Shown here piece after piece: positions 13,108 to 23,487 of a stretch of 64,000 nt of DNA. Position numbers and translations under genes: made by a program. Below the pieces are notes generated by a model. It was not told the origin of the DNA, did not search any database, and worked only from the letters and a program-made list of their open reading frames with translations. The stretch spans positions 5,288,270 to 5,352,269 of the forward strand of contig NC_018390.1 in the NCBI RefSeq assembly GCF_000208865.1, in the 5' to 3' direction. The DNA comes from Neospora caninum Liverpool. Lineage: Eukaryota > Apicomplexa > Conoidasida > Eucoccidiorida > Sarcocystidae. Every line of letters begins with the position of its first letter. Within the stretch, counting starts at the first letter, position 1.

Positions 13108-16100
13108 ATGTGTGTCTCTATACATCTGAGTCTACGTAGATGTAGATCGATGCAATCTGTGTAGATGCATAGACGGGTGAGAGACGGATTGTCTGGGACC
13201 TGCGAGAGAGTGGACGCAGTGTCGGGTGTCGCCATTTTCTTTTTTGAAGCAGCAAAAGGGAGAGTGTCTGTTTTTCTGGATTTGTTTTCTGCGTGCGAGT
13301 CTGGCGTTTTGCTTCAGAGTGATTCGTGCGGTTCTCGCAGAGAACTTCGGCCCAGGCTTCGTTTACCTCGCGCTCCTGTTTTGTCGAGGCAACGCAGACG
13401 AGGCTCTGCATCTTCTCCTCAGCCGCTCGCTGCCGCCTCTTCTCCAGCATGTGGATCCCACGCTCGACTTACAAGGAGGTCGGTTGGGGATGTGTGCCTC
13501 GCGCTGTATGCGCTCGCCTTCTCTGTCCTCTCTACATGCGGCAAACCGCGGGAGGCTGAAGGCAGGCCTGCCTCTTCGAAACGGATGCCGGCTAGCCGTA
13601 GAAGTATGCGTGCATGCAAGCGTGTATGCAAGGTCGATCGCTGCATCTCATCATTTCGCCTGGCTGCCCACCCCCGACCGGAACGCTTGGCACCTGCGCA
13701 TGCACCGAACTCCACACACTCTCTCTGCGTTTCACCTTTGCGTCTCTCTCTGCGTTTCATTTTTGCGTCTCTCTCTGCGTTTCATTTTTGCGTCTCTCTC
13801 TGCGTTTCATTTTTGCGTCTCTCTCTGCGTACATTTTCGGTTCTGTGTTTCCACGAAAAAAGAGAAATGTCTGCGTAGTTGAGGTCGCTGCACCCTTATA
13901 TACATATTTGTATACATATTCGTATACATATTTGTATACATGCATATATATATATATATATTGTGAAGGCCCTGCTTGGCCGTATGCGTAGGTTTTGCAT
14001 CATTTTGTGTGCATAATTTCGTCTGCCTGTCGGGCTCCAGTTTCCCCGCGTTCTTTCACAGATGGCCAACGCGTTTCTGCTCTTTGCTGTGTCTCGTTCC
14101 TTCTCGGCTCCGCTGTCTTCCTTCGTATTCGACGTTTCCTTCTGGCCCCCAGAGCCATCGCTTCCACATGCTCTCTCTCTTCGCGTCCTCCGTTTCACTA
14201 TCTGCGTTTCTCCCTCGTCGTTTTTCTTTTCCTCTTCTCTTTCCGCAGCCGCTCTCTTCCTCGCTGAGAGAGAAGGTGCGAAGCAGAACGAAGGGGACCG
14301 CGGAGCCGAGGGGGCGACGGAGATGTTGTGCCGGGATGAGGAGGTGAATGCGCGCGTCCTGGCAATCGTGTAAGTCTTTGAGCGACGCATGCTTTCTGAC
14401 TTGGATACAATGTGTGAGTGTGTCCCGCTCTCTCGCATGTCTCTCGAGGCGCGTTCGACCCCCGAGCCGCCAGGAAACACGCGCGAACCGCGTGCGTGGT
14501 GAGCCTGGGAAGGAGAAGCTTTTGCTACACAACCCCATCGACTGAAGAGAGAGAGCCGAGGAGCATTCAATGCATGCGTCTTGGGGCCGAAAAGGGCTGA
14601 ACCTCATTGGGCAGTGTGCGCGTTCTGTTGGGGAGTCGAGACGCTGTGGAGAGAGCGGGAAACGAGGTGGAGTGTGCGCTCGGGTGTCTGTGCATCGCAG
14701 GGATGAACGGGAGAGAGCGAAACAAGACCGGACTCAAGCCGCCCTCATTGAGAAGTACAAACGCCTCGCTGAAGAAGGCGTTCTCGGCAACTCAGACGAA
14801 TCGGATAGCGAGTTCTCGGACCTCCAAGAGTTTCCCGACTCGTCAGACTCTTGTAAGGTGTCCACGCAGCAGCGAGTAGAGTGGAGGCGAAAGCGGTTGG
14901 AGGGAGACGCGTGTGTCGAGCTGAGCCAGAGAGAAGAAAGCCACGGGGAGAGCAAAGGAGACGTTGGGCGTGAAGACGCGCCCGGCTTCCACGAAGTCGA
15001 GCTTTTCGGGTTTTTAGCAGTGCTCCCAAGTTCTCCAGTTTCAGATCGGGAGACGCACAGCTACGTATCAAAGGAATACAGCCAGTCCGAGGCCAGGAGT
15101 GCAGCCGCTGTCGAACTTGGCTGGGCCTCGCGGAAGATACAGGAGATTGTCGCGGGGGTGCATGAGTGCATGTGGACGGAGGGGGAGGGAAGAAATGAGC
15201 CAGTGGGGACATGCCCACAGAAGAAAGCGCAAGTGGGGCCACAGAAAGGGTGGCAGGCACGAGCGAAGAACAGGCCGAGAGCGAATGCAGCGCTTGATGG
15301 AGAGATGGAGAGAGCAGAGTGTGCAGGAAGAGGAAGAAAGACACGCGCGTCGAGACGCGGGAGAGAAGCGGAGAAAGGCCTAGAAGACAGACAAGGCCTG
15401 TTGTGGTCGGGGCTCTGTTTCCTGAGGCTTTAGGCGCGCACCTGCTGCGCCGTTTCTCGCTCCCGCTGTTGTCGAGACGAAGCGCCCAAGATAACAGCCG
15501 GGGGAGAGGGTTTTACGAAGAAGATGGGGCAAGTCCGTCTTCGTGGCGCACAGCGAGCCGTGTTTTGTAGAGATCGCTTCTCGTGTCCCCGTGTGCCTAC
15601 AGCTGAAGAGGAAGACGGTGACGACGCTGAAACAGATCAGACAGGCGTTGCCACCGGAGACACAGGCGGACGGGGCGCGCGGGGCGGCGACGAGCAGTCC
15701 GAAGGCATCCCAGGTGAGTGGACTAAAGCGCGTGTTTTTCAGGACAAAAGACGTGTGCGAACAAGTCGCATGGCGCTTTGAAGAGGGCGGCGGGTCTGTG
15801 TCAACGGTGCTGTGCATCCAGGGAGTCGGCCCCGCACACCGTTCTGCCAGGCACAGCCTCGGCGCAGGCTTGTAAAAGGGAGGCAAATCGAGAGAGATGG
15901 AAATAGGGCTGCTTTTAGGATAGCGAGCAACGTGCTTTTGTCTCGGCCTCTTCCCGTGTACCTACACCACGGAGACGAACAACGCTGGCATGTGCTTCCG
16001 TCCTGTCCTGTGCGGTCAGGAGTCTCCCCCCTGTTTCTTCGCCCTTTTTTCTCCACAGCTCTTGTGTATTTACTACCACCTTTCGCGTCTTAGCGATTCT

Positions 16101-16721
16101 GTCTCCTCTGCGCAAGTCGGTGCGGTTTTCCTTTCGCATGCCGTCCGTTTATTCTCTATGCCGGTCCTCTTCCCGCCTGCGACTGCGTTCCCTCACCCGC
16201 TGGTTCGTGTCCCTTCGGTGGTGTGTGGTCTGGGGCCGGCAGCGGGAGGCCCGAGCCGCGGGAGAGGCGCCCGACGGGGCGCGCCAGTGGCGGGTCAGAC
16301 GCTTCAGGCAAGGAGGAAAGAGGAGAACAAAGCGCGGTACGGCAACCACTCCAGAAAACGCGGGTACGTCGAGGGGCTTGCGACGCCGCCTCAACTCGGA
16401 AGGAGTATCTGTCGGAGTGATCGGTGTGTGTCCTGTGTCGGCGGCCGCGGCGTGCGTGTGAAGTCCGTATACCCACAGCTAGGAAGAGCCGCCGCGAGGT
16501 CTGAAGCCTTTGCCGCGACTCGAGAACCCGAAAAAAGATGGCGCTGCGAGGACTGTAGCTCAGACACCACGAGGGAAGGAGACCCAGCACTCTGCACTGA
16601 CAAAGCGTCACGGAAGTGTTTCAGACAGATCCGCCCTTTCGAGCGAGAATCCTCGAAAAGGAACGTGGAAAACGGGTTCGCTTGCAGTGTTCGTCCTTCG
16701 AGATTTTCCCGGCCGTGCTGA
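6886..16721 (+). CDS. ASCC2: ASCC2-like CUE-domain protein (RQT/ASCC complex subunit), multi-exon
   Basis: Orthologue of human ASCC2/yeast Cue3, the ubiquitin-binding partner of the ASCC3/Slh1 helicase in disassembly of collided ribosomes and, in animals, alkylation repair. Phase-consistent exons: 7099-7204, 7637-7862, 8482-8857, 9002-9112, 9529-9663, 10074-10451, 11126-11220, 11764-11824, 12180-12213, 12478-12568, 13318-13478, 14249-14369, 14701-14852, 15603-15713, 16243-16363. Together they give about 760 residues, close to human ASCC2. Landmarks are the N-terminal helices around LNFRFSVFW and LSPALFAELLLA, the LIDLAAVCEA helix, a CUE domain in exon 13318-13478 (LAENFGPGFVYLALLF...LLLSRSLPPLLQHVDPTLD), an acidic stretch (EEGVLGNSDESDSEF), and the conserved C-terminal ARRKEENKARYGNHSRKRG. 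Start unresolved: ATG 6886 is in frame with exon 7099 but may need an intron. End unresolved: either a donor at 16364 or read-through to the stop at 16721. The small exons (11764, 12180) are the least certain. Confidence 0.85.
8890..8988 (+). repeat. TTCCTC/TTCATC microsatellite in ASCC2 intron
   Basis: Imperfect (TCT/TCC/TCA)n tract. Read on the plus strand it would encode a poly-Ser run and stays in frame with both flanking exons. I place it in the intron 8858-9001, where it would act as the polypyrimidine tract. Retention would add a Ser run without a frameshift. Confidence 0.7.
10230..10296 (+). repeat. GAAGAGGAA microsatellite encoding a Glu tract in ASCC2
   Basis: An imperfect GAA/GAG repeat inside the open exon 10074-10451. 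It encodes about 20 mostly Glu residues within the helical region of the ASCC2-like protein, absent from the human protein as far as I recall. Confidence 0.7.
11694..11723. repeat. (TG)15 microsatellite
   Basis: Perfect TG dinucleotide run of 30 bp, in the ASCC2 intron just upstream of the small exon at 11764. Confidence 0.95.
12866..12873. promoter_or_regulatory. TGCATGCA octamer
   Basis: Perfect palindromic TGCATGCA. GCATGC-type motifs are known cis-elements in coccidian promoters and are also common in their introns. Further copies are at 9421-9428 and 13611-13618, all inside ASCC2 introns, so a regulatory role here is unproven. Confidence 0.3.
13017..13112. repeat. TA/TG microsatellite cluster
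   Basis: Alternating TA runs (13023-13043 and 13064-13099) separated by a GTACACGCATGCAT spacer and followed by TGTATGTATATGTGTG. Lies in the intron upstream of the CUE exon. Confidence 0.9.
13716..13834. repeat. 25-bp minisatellite, ~4.5 copies
   Basis: Unit CGTCTCTCTCTGCGTTTCAT plus TTTTG. Copies at 13741-13765, 13766-13790, 13791-13815 and a partial at 13816-13831, with a diverged copy before 13741. It is intronic, directly downstream of the CUE exon, and CT-rich. Confidence 0.9.
13893..13964. repeat. TATACATATTTG repeat grading into (TA)n
   Basis: Three to four imperfect units of GTATACATATTT/CGTATACATATT ending in a TA run at 13943-13961. Intronic in ASCC2. Confidence 0.85.
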
Positions 16722-18166
16722 TGCCCCCTCTGTCTCGACTATGTGAATTTTTCGGGTCACACAGGAGCCGCGACGCTGTCTGCTAATTTGGATTTCTGGC
16801 GTGCTTTCAAGGGCCGGAACACAACAGAAAGACGCCGAAAGTGCAATGGAGTGTCGTGTGCGAGTGTGTCGGAAGACAGGTGTGTTTTTAGTTTGTGGAT
16901 GGCGCCCGACAAGCCTCTGGTCGGCTCGTGTGGTGACACGGCGCTTTCCGCCTCTGTTGTGGTGTGTACAGACACCTCGCCAAAATGCGACGAGGCATGA
17001 TCTGACGGTTTGGTGGCGAAGGCGTGCCTTCCCGTGTAGGTCAAGGTGAAGTTTTGGGAGAGCCCAAAACGGGACGAGGGAGCGCAGCTTCTTCCAGTCC
17101 AAAACGGCCTTGGAAGTCTACAGAAAGCGTTTCGAGGCGAACCGCTCGCGGCAGACCTCCAGCTGGCAACGGCTTAGAACTCCCGAGGCGTGTGAAGACG
17201 CGTGGTTGGTGCACTGTGCTGGAAAAACGGAAGAGCCGTCTCCGACTCTTGGCACTTCCGTGGCCCCTCGGGGCAAGGAAAAGTTCTCGTTTCGGAAGGA
17301 ACAAGAGTGTGCCGACTCCCTGCAAGATCTTCAGGTTCCCAAAATCCCCGCGGCTGAGCTGGTCGCGTCTCGCAGCAAGACTCTCGGAGACTCTCCTCCG
17401 CGCGATGCAGCGTGCACAGTTCTGTGGTGTCCGACTGCTGTGCTGCTCTGGCGGGTCTGCAGAGAACTGCATCGTTGTCGAACCTACTGACTCGCGTCCT
17501 GAACAACTACAAGGTTTCGTTCCGCCCAGGCTTCCCGTGGACAACGGGACCTCGGTGAGCGAAGGGATTTTTCGTACAGGACTGCGGAAGCGTGTGCGTG
17601 GCCCTTTGACTTTTGCGATTCCGCGAGCGCTACAAAAAGAGGCCACTTGAACAGAAACACGGGGCAAATCGGCAGAGCGGGCTACGAACTGGCCGCGTTC
17701 TGTTCGTCTGCATGCGTGTCGGAGGCTGCGTCTCGGTGCTATGTGGGGAAGTGAGTGTCGAGGACAAGCACAACAAAAAAACAAATCGCCAGCTCTACAC
17801 GGGTGCACAACGAATGGAGCTAGACAAGCCGAGTGCCTGCGCCGGGTTTTACCGACGCCAAATGAGGCAAAACGGAAAGCATTATGGAGTGACTGTGATG
17901 AGAGCAACACTCACTACGTTACCTAGGACACACACACACACACAAACACAGACAGAAATACCCCAGCTTCAACTCCTTCTTTTTTCCGCTGGTAGCCAGT
18001 CAGCACAGTAAAAAACCTTGCACAGTTTGGTGACGCCGGGAGCGTTCTTCGTTCGGCTGCAGTAACGGGTCAGAGCCTTTTTCGCTGCAGCGTCTCGATT
18101 TGCGCCTCGCTTTTTCCTGGAGAGAAAAACTTTGGAGCCTTGCTCTTAGTGAAGCCCACCCGACTT
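16722..18166. other. Convergent 3' flank of ASCC2 and the SDR gene
   Basis: No gene is assigned. An open stretch of about 390 bp (17099-17490, plus) follows a good acceptor (CTTCTTCCAG) and reads SKTALEVYRKRFEANRS..., so it could be an extra ASCC2 exon or an unrelated small gene. An overlapping minus-strand frame (17041-17910) is Arg/Ser-rich and looks like an antisense shadow. A short (CA)n run lies at 17929-17944. Confidence 0.35.
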
Positions 18167-20341
18167 TCAGACGTCTCGGTCTTCGCGGCAGCTGACAGTG
18201 GAGCGGCCCCCATCAACGTTGATGACCTGTTTGAAAGATAAAAACCAAAGCGAATCTACCTCGTGGTGGACGCGCACAGAGACGAAAGCTGCGCTGAGTG
18301 GCTTCGAGCCCAGAGAAGAACCCACAGTTGAAAACGTCATTTCGCAAAGGCCCTCCCGCGTTCAGTCCAGTATACCTGGCCGGTGATCCAGGACGCGTCA
18401 TCACTCAGGAGAAAAGCCGCCGCTGCGGCCAAGTCGTCAGGCTCTCCGATCCTACAGGCGAAAGCGTCGGAAAAACAAGCAGACTGGAGTGCTCCTCGGG
18501 GGCGTGTGCGACGCCTCACAAACTCGAGGACTGAGGGTGCACCGGCAGTTTGGCAAATTTGCATCGAGAAATCGGGACAGCTTGCCATCAAAGTATCTAG
18601 CTTGCCTCTACACCTCCCGCCTCGCAGACGAGGAAAGTGCACACGGAAGATATCTGTCGAGATCTGAGCGCGCAAAACCAGTGTCCTTGTGGCTTGGTCC
18701 ACGACGCCTTGAGACATTGGTGGCGCCATCCCTAGTTTTGTGACTTCCCACCTGAGAAAATTCGTGATCAAAGGGACCGCCGTGCGGCCTTCCTCTGACC
18801 TTGCCGTTGCTGCCTGCCGAAACGGACGCAACGGACCTACCGATTCAAAGGGTGTTTGCTGGCGTAAGTCACCTTGTGTGAGCCCCTCGTGATTAAATTT
18901 GCGGCCAAAGACGTGTTTGCAAGGCTCGGCGCTATGCAGTTCACGCGAACCTTCGGAGCGAGCTCAGCCGCCATTTCGTACGTCAGCGCTTCCACGGCGG
19001 CTGAAAGTGGAATGAGACGGGATGACGGCAGAGAAATCCACACGCACAAATCTACGGCCACCCTTAATACTGCAGACTCGGGGATTTTCTGTTTGGTCGC
19101 CGATGACCAGCAGATTTTCGTTTGACAGCTTGTCAGGGGGCTGGACTTCCCTTACCTTTCGCGGGCGCTATGATGGCGTGGTGCGTGTATCCTCTGCGAG
19201 TCGCGAAAGTGGAAAACAGGACGGCGGCGCCGTTCGTTTGGCGCAAGCTGCGGCATTCAAAATCGCAAGAAAACAAACGCGTGGGCCACGCACTGTCGGT
19301 TGGCCTGGTTAAGCACAGTTCTGTCGAGGTGCGCTCGAGATACCCGAATCGCAACGGATCAGTTCTCTCCTCGGACGGAAACGGCTGCCGAGGAAGGACC
19401 GCGAAACAGGATTTCTGGAGTCTCAGTTGGTCGCCGTAGCAGCAGCGAGATGGAGGGGAAACTGACTCTAAAAGGAGCACAGGAAATGCTACTCACCTTA
19501 ATGGATAATGCACTGATATAACTATCGTACACAAGCACTCCGCTGGTTCTTGAGAGACAGCCCAAAAAAGCCCAAACCACGCACACACACGCCATCCGGC
19601 CGGTAGAGATCAAGCGATCCGTGTAGATCTAAGTCTCCGATATGCAGGAGCTCGATCACGGAACTGCTGTCTACGCTTCTGTGCTTACTCGGATGACGCA
19701 GCCTGAACCGCTTCGAAAGCTCCAACGGCGTTCAATGTAAAGTGGTCGGTCATCTCGTACCGGGTGACTTTTTCGAACGCCTTGAGCGGGATAGAGCCAA
19801 CTGCATAGACGACGCCGTTGAGCGGGCCTCCTAGCTTCGCGTTTGCTTGGTGAACGGCCTGGAAGACCTGGCCGGGCTGTGATTTGCGTTGTCAACACAG
19901 GGATAGGCGAAAGAGCGACGCAGTTCCTTATGCTTAAGGTAGACCAGCGCCTCACTGGACTGCCGAAAGAGACAGCTAAGCGTGTTAGAAATAGGGTCTA
20001 CCACGTCCTTTCCTGCTTACTAGACCTTCTCCCAGACTGCACCCACTCGCTGTTTATACTGTCTTGGTCGCCTGGCGAGGCAGCGTAGCCGCTGGAGGCG
20101 CTCGGAGAGAGGATGCACAACGGCACGTGCCCGGACACATCTCTCGTTTTCGTACCTGCATGACGTCGCACGCCCATGTCGACAGCGCCGGAGAGTTCAG
20201 CCAGTTTCTGAGATGCGTCAGCGATTCCTCGCGTCGAGAGCACACCTGAACCTGTGCGCCACTGCCTACGAGCCGCCGCGCGAGGTAAGCCCCGGCTCCG
20301 CGGCTGCCAAAGATCAGGTACCGGCGGCCCGCGAAATTCAT
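18167..20341 (-). CDS. Short-chain dehydrogenase/reductase family protein, 250 aa, six exons
   Basis: Exons on the minus strand: 20341-20156, 19867-19689, 19247-19156, 19000-18841, 18451-18376, 18226-18167. All phases match, and the sum is 753 nt. The product is a classical-size SDR: a Rossmann start YLIFGSRGAGAYLARRL, the central LNGVVYAVGSIPLKAF, the FTLNAVGAFEAVQAA helix, the GAAVLFSTFATRRGYTHHA strand, AAVEALTYEMAAELAPKVRV, the VNCIAPSLANT loop, and HPLNRIGEPDDLAAAAAFLL...ITGQVINVDGG at the C-terminus. The usual Tyr four residues before the active-site Lys is not there (IAPAK), and the Gly-rich loop appears one residue short of GxxxGxG. This resembles a bacterial/plant SDR subgroup I recall with HA(S/I)xAAAK in place of YxxxK. 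An upstream in-frame ATG at 20470 would add 43 residues. Probably NAD(P)-linked; substrate unknown, and it could be non-catalytic. Confidence 0.9.
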
Positions 20342-20470
20342 GGTCCGCACACGTTCGGGAATCTCTGGCGGGAGCTCCGATCTTTCTTCGCTGCGATGGT
20401 TGAACGTTTGACACCGACGAAGGATGGAATCTTGCAGCAGCCGAGGAACTGCGCTCACTTGCAAGTACAT

Positions 20471-21678
20471 GCAGCCGAGACGAGGTGTGCCAAAAGGGGA
20501 AGAAGCGGAACTGGGGAGCAGCCAGTGCTTTGATTCGGTGAATCGACAGCGCCTGTCGCTCTTTCGGCGTGGTGTCTTTCCCCACCCTCACAGTTGATTT
20601 AGACTGCACGCGGCGCGCGCGTGGGGCTCAACAGCGCATAGCTTGCTTGGTGAACGTTTTGATGCGCCTTCCATTCCAGCGCAACACAAGACCTTCGTGC
20701 TGGCAAACGGGAGACTCGAATTCAGGACAACCTGCCGCTGTGTCGGTTGCTCGTTGGTAAGATATGCGGGGGGGTCAACTAGGGAGGCAGAACAGGCCGG
20801 GGAGAGCCGGAGCACAGCTAGCTGCCGGTCGCGCCCGGATTTGCTCAGACACGGCAAGACAAACCCGACGGCCCCGAGATCCGCGTTTCTTCTCTCTGGT
20901 CCGTGCAAGAGCCTCGCGCCGCTACCTGAAGCAGCTGGAAGGCCTAGTCGGAAGCCGCGAGAGTTTAAAAAGAACAAAAAAAGTCAGTACAGGCCCTACA
21001 ATGCCACCACCTACAACCGTGGCAAGAGGGTGTCTGTTTTCCGCACAACCAGTGGCACCTTTTCTGTCGTGGCTGAATAGCCCGAAAAACTGGCAAATTA
21101 TTTCTCAAGCGCTTGGGTTTTTTTACGTGGCCGGGACACAAACTGTCGCTCCGCTAAAACGTTGTAACGGTTAGCGTTCGTGTCTACTGATTCAAACTTT
21201 TCCTCGTTGTGACTGGTTCTCTGTGGAGACTTACTCGTTTTCAGTCCCTGGCCTCTCGCGCAGATTCGGACGAGCTGGGATCTTTTCCAAGTGTCCGTGA
21301 TAAGTCGGTTCTTTCTGAACACAAGGGCAAGGAGTTCTCTCTACACTTCACAGTCCCAGGGACTCCTACGTTTTGCCGTCGCGGGCACCAGCGGCATCAC
21401 CGGGTAAAAAGCAGCAGGTAAGAAGAACGCTCAGCTGGTACTTATTTTTCTTTTCTCGTGTCTTGCCGCTTTTCTGGGAGGAAAAGGATTCACACCTCAA
21501 GATGTCACTGGCGCGACAGGCAGGAAGTGAAATAGCTCAGGCACCGGTCCTGCCGTTGAGCCACCACGCTTGAAAAGAAATCCGGATGTCGTGCATAAAT
21601 CCTTGGTCGCGGAAGTCATTCACTAAAACAGACTCGTCTGAATGCTTGCGCTTGTTCGCAGTCTCTAGGCCCGTCACA
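20471..21678. promoter_or_regulatory. Shared divergent promoter region (SDR / secreted protein)
   Basis: About 1.2 kb between two divergent starts. Frames on both strands (for example 20643-21080) look non-coding. An acceptor-like TTGTTCGCAG at about 21651-21660 suggests a 5' UTR intron in the plus-strand gene. Confidence 0.4.
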
Positions 21679-21927
21679 ATGAGACTCGGACTTCCGGCGC
21701 TGTTGCTCTTGTTGAGCGTGGTGGTCCTTTCCTGTTTCCTCAGTGAGGCCCCCGCTGTCCAAGTGGCTGAAGCCGTGAAAATCTTTGGTAGAAAGAAAAA
21801 GGACAAGAAAGGTTCTGAGAAGGACGACTCGGACAAAAAGGGGAAAAAACAGAAGACGAACAAGAAACGGTCCGGTACACACGATGATGATGATGGTACA
21901 GAAGTTGATAAAATTTTCGGGACCTAA
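21679..21927 (+). CDS. Small secreted Lys-rich protein, 82 aa
   Basis: ATG at 21679 opens a single-exon frame of 82 residues. Residues 1-22 (MRLGLPALLLLLSVVVLSCF...) form a strong signal peptide with a likely cleavage site near residues 24-32. The mature part is short and highly charged: RKKKDKK-type basic clusters with Asp/Glu/Ser, then HDDDDG. The tetrapeptide KIFG occurs twice, at residues 34-37 just after the signal and at 78-81 at the C-terminus. There is no membrane segment or cysteine in the mature part. The frame could begin 31 codons upstream at a non-ATG, but the signal peptide makes the ATG the natural start. I do not recognise a family. It is probably a coccidian-specific secretory (dense granule or vacuolar) protein. 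A downstream exon has not been excluded. Confidence 0.65.
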   Translation: MRLGLPALLLLLSVVVLSCFLSEAPAVQVAEAVKIFGRKKKDKKGSEKDDSDKKGKKQKTNKKRSGTHDDDDGTEVDKIFGT

Positions 21928-23487
21928 AGGGTTTGTTTATTTGGAGCAACTATCCACGTTCAGACGATCTGTCACTATTTGCAATTTTGTTTTGGAAAAG
22001 GCGAGATGCTTTTCGGGAATATCCGTACGGGAACACGAACAATGTGTTCTGCCTTCGGCAGTATGATCTTTTCTATACTTTGAACAGCGTCAAACTTCAT
22101 CTGTGTTCCTGTGAAATTCTTCGCAAAACGGCATCCCATGCGTTAGTGCAGCCTACTTGCACACCGTTCGACGCTTCCTACCGTTTTCAGGACGAACTTT
22201 CCAGTGATGCTTTGCTCGCGTTACAATGCATTTCGCATTGCTAGTTACTTCCTTCGGGATCTGGGCTACACGTTTCAGGTAGTGTGAAACACTGAAAAGT
22301 CGTAGAGAGGTCCAGTTTAGCAACGGAGTGCCTGGCAATTCTGAGCTAGTTCTTGATGCCGTAGTGCCCGTCGTTTGCCGTCGCACTTCACAGATATCTG
22401 TTTCCGACACTGGCATACCCGGGGTTCGTGACGGAGACTCGTCTGTCGCTGGCATGTGTAACACCTTTCATGCGAGCGGCAAATGTCAAGGAAGACCCGC
22501 GAGCGCGGCTCGGGTCAAACCGCTTGTTTCGGCAGGATTTGCACGAGCAAGATTGTGTGGCTTTCTGTCGTCCTGGTCGAGTTTCCCTCGAGCACTGCGT
22601 AGACAGCAGCCGAGGCTACCGCAGCACAGATTACGCACCGTTCAAGTTTGTGTACCTACCAGAGTTTTCTACCGTTTTCCGGCGACTTTTGACCCTCAGT
22701 GGTTGACATTCACGAAAAATGTCGTGCGCCGTGCCGTCTGCAGAAACTCCCATAGCTCCGTGGAACTAGAGTTTGGCGTGGAAAGCTTGCTCAACCCGAA
22801 CTGTTCTCTAGCGGTACGAAAAGTGAAGCCGAGGCGATGCGGCCACCCCCGCGCTCTTTTCGAGCGCTCCGGTTGCTGCATGCACAGGCAACGCACCTGG
22901 TTCGTTTCGCTTACGCTGGAAGCGAGCCCCGTCTCTGTGCCAAAGGAATGGGCGAGAGCTTCCGTCTTCCCGTTCGTTAGCCCCTGGAGATGTATTTCAA
23001 CTGCCAGGTCCGGTTTTTGCGTTTCCCTCCCCGGCGTTGGCTTTCTGTTTCCGGACTGCTGTTTCGGGCCAGCTCGGTCCTTGCTGGCCTCTCTCGACAG
23101 ATTCTATTGGCCAGTCGCGCGCTTTACTTCCGCTTCTTTGTCGTGCCTCAACGTTCTTGCAACGTGTCTCCGCTGCATCTTTGGCGTAGACCTGGACCGG
23201 GACGGTTCTTTGCCAGGCGTCCAATCCTCTGGGCTGCCCGAGCAGCCGCAAGCTCGGTTGCGCGCATGCAGTTTCTTCTGAGAAGACAAGGCCATTTTCG
23301 AGCCCCCGTCGCTGAAAGTCTGCGATATTCCAACCTTTCAGCTGGTTGACGCCAGCTGATTTGCGGGTTTTGTCTGGCAGCATCCGCGCGATGAGACTTG
23401 CGGGCTGGTCTTTTGTGGCCACGCGCACGCACCCGCCGCTCGGTCCCCTCCACTAAATGCGTCGCTCGCTCGTGAGTGTCCACGAAG
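21928..23487. other. Intergenic: 3' flank of the secreted gene and promoter of the bromodomain gene
   Basis: First ~330 bp AT-richer, then GC-rich. A 317-codon frame (22328-23281) begins with GTG, is Cys/Ser/Arg-rich and lacks homology, so I treat it as chance. A TGCATGCA octamer lies at 22877. Confidence 0.4.
22877..22884. promoter_or_regulatory. TGCATGCA octamer upstream of the bromodomain gene
   Basis: Perfect palindromic octamer 604 bp upstream of the ATG at 23488. GCATGC motifs are reported as functional elements in coccidian promoters; use at this site is inferred. Confidence 0.35.

Noticed and set aside
19441..19620. Extra SDR exon (TSGVLVYDSYISALSIK with a GTGAGT donor)
   Set aside because: Including it breaks the reading phase, while joining 19689 directly to 19247 gives a continuous SDR sequence.
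22328..23281. 317-codon plus-strand frame upstream of the bromodomain gene
   Set aside because: Begins with GTG, Cys/Arg/Ser-rich without domain, and lies where the promoter should be.
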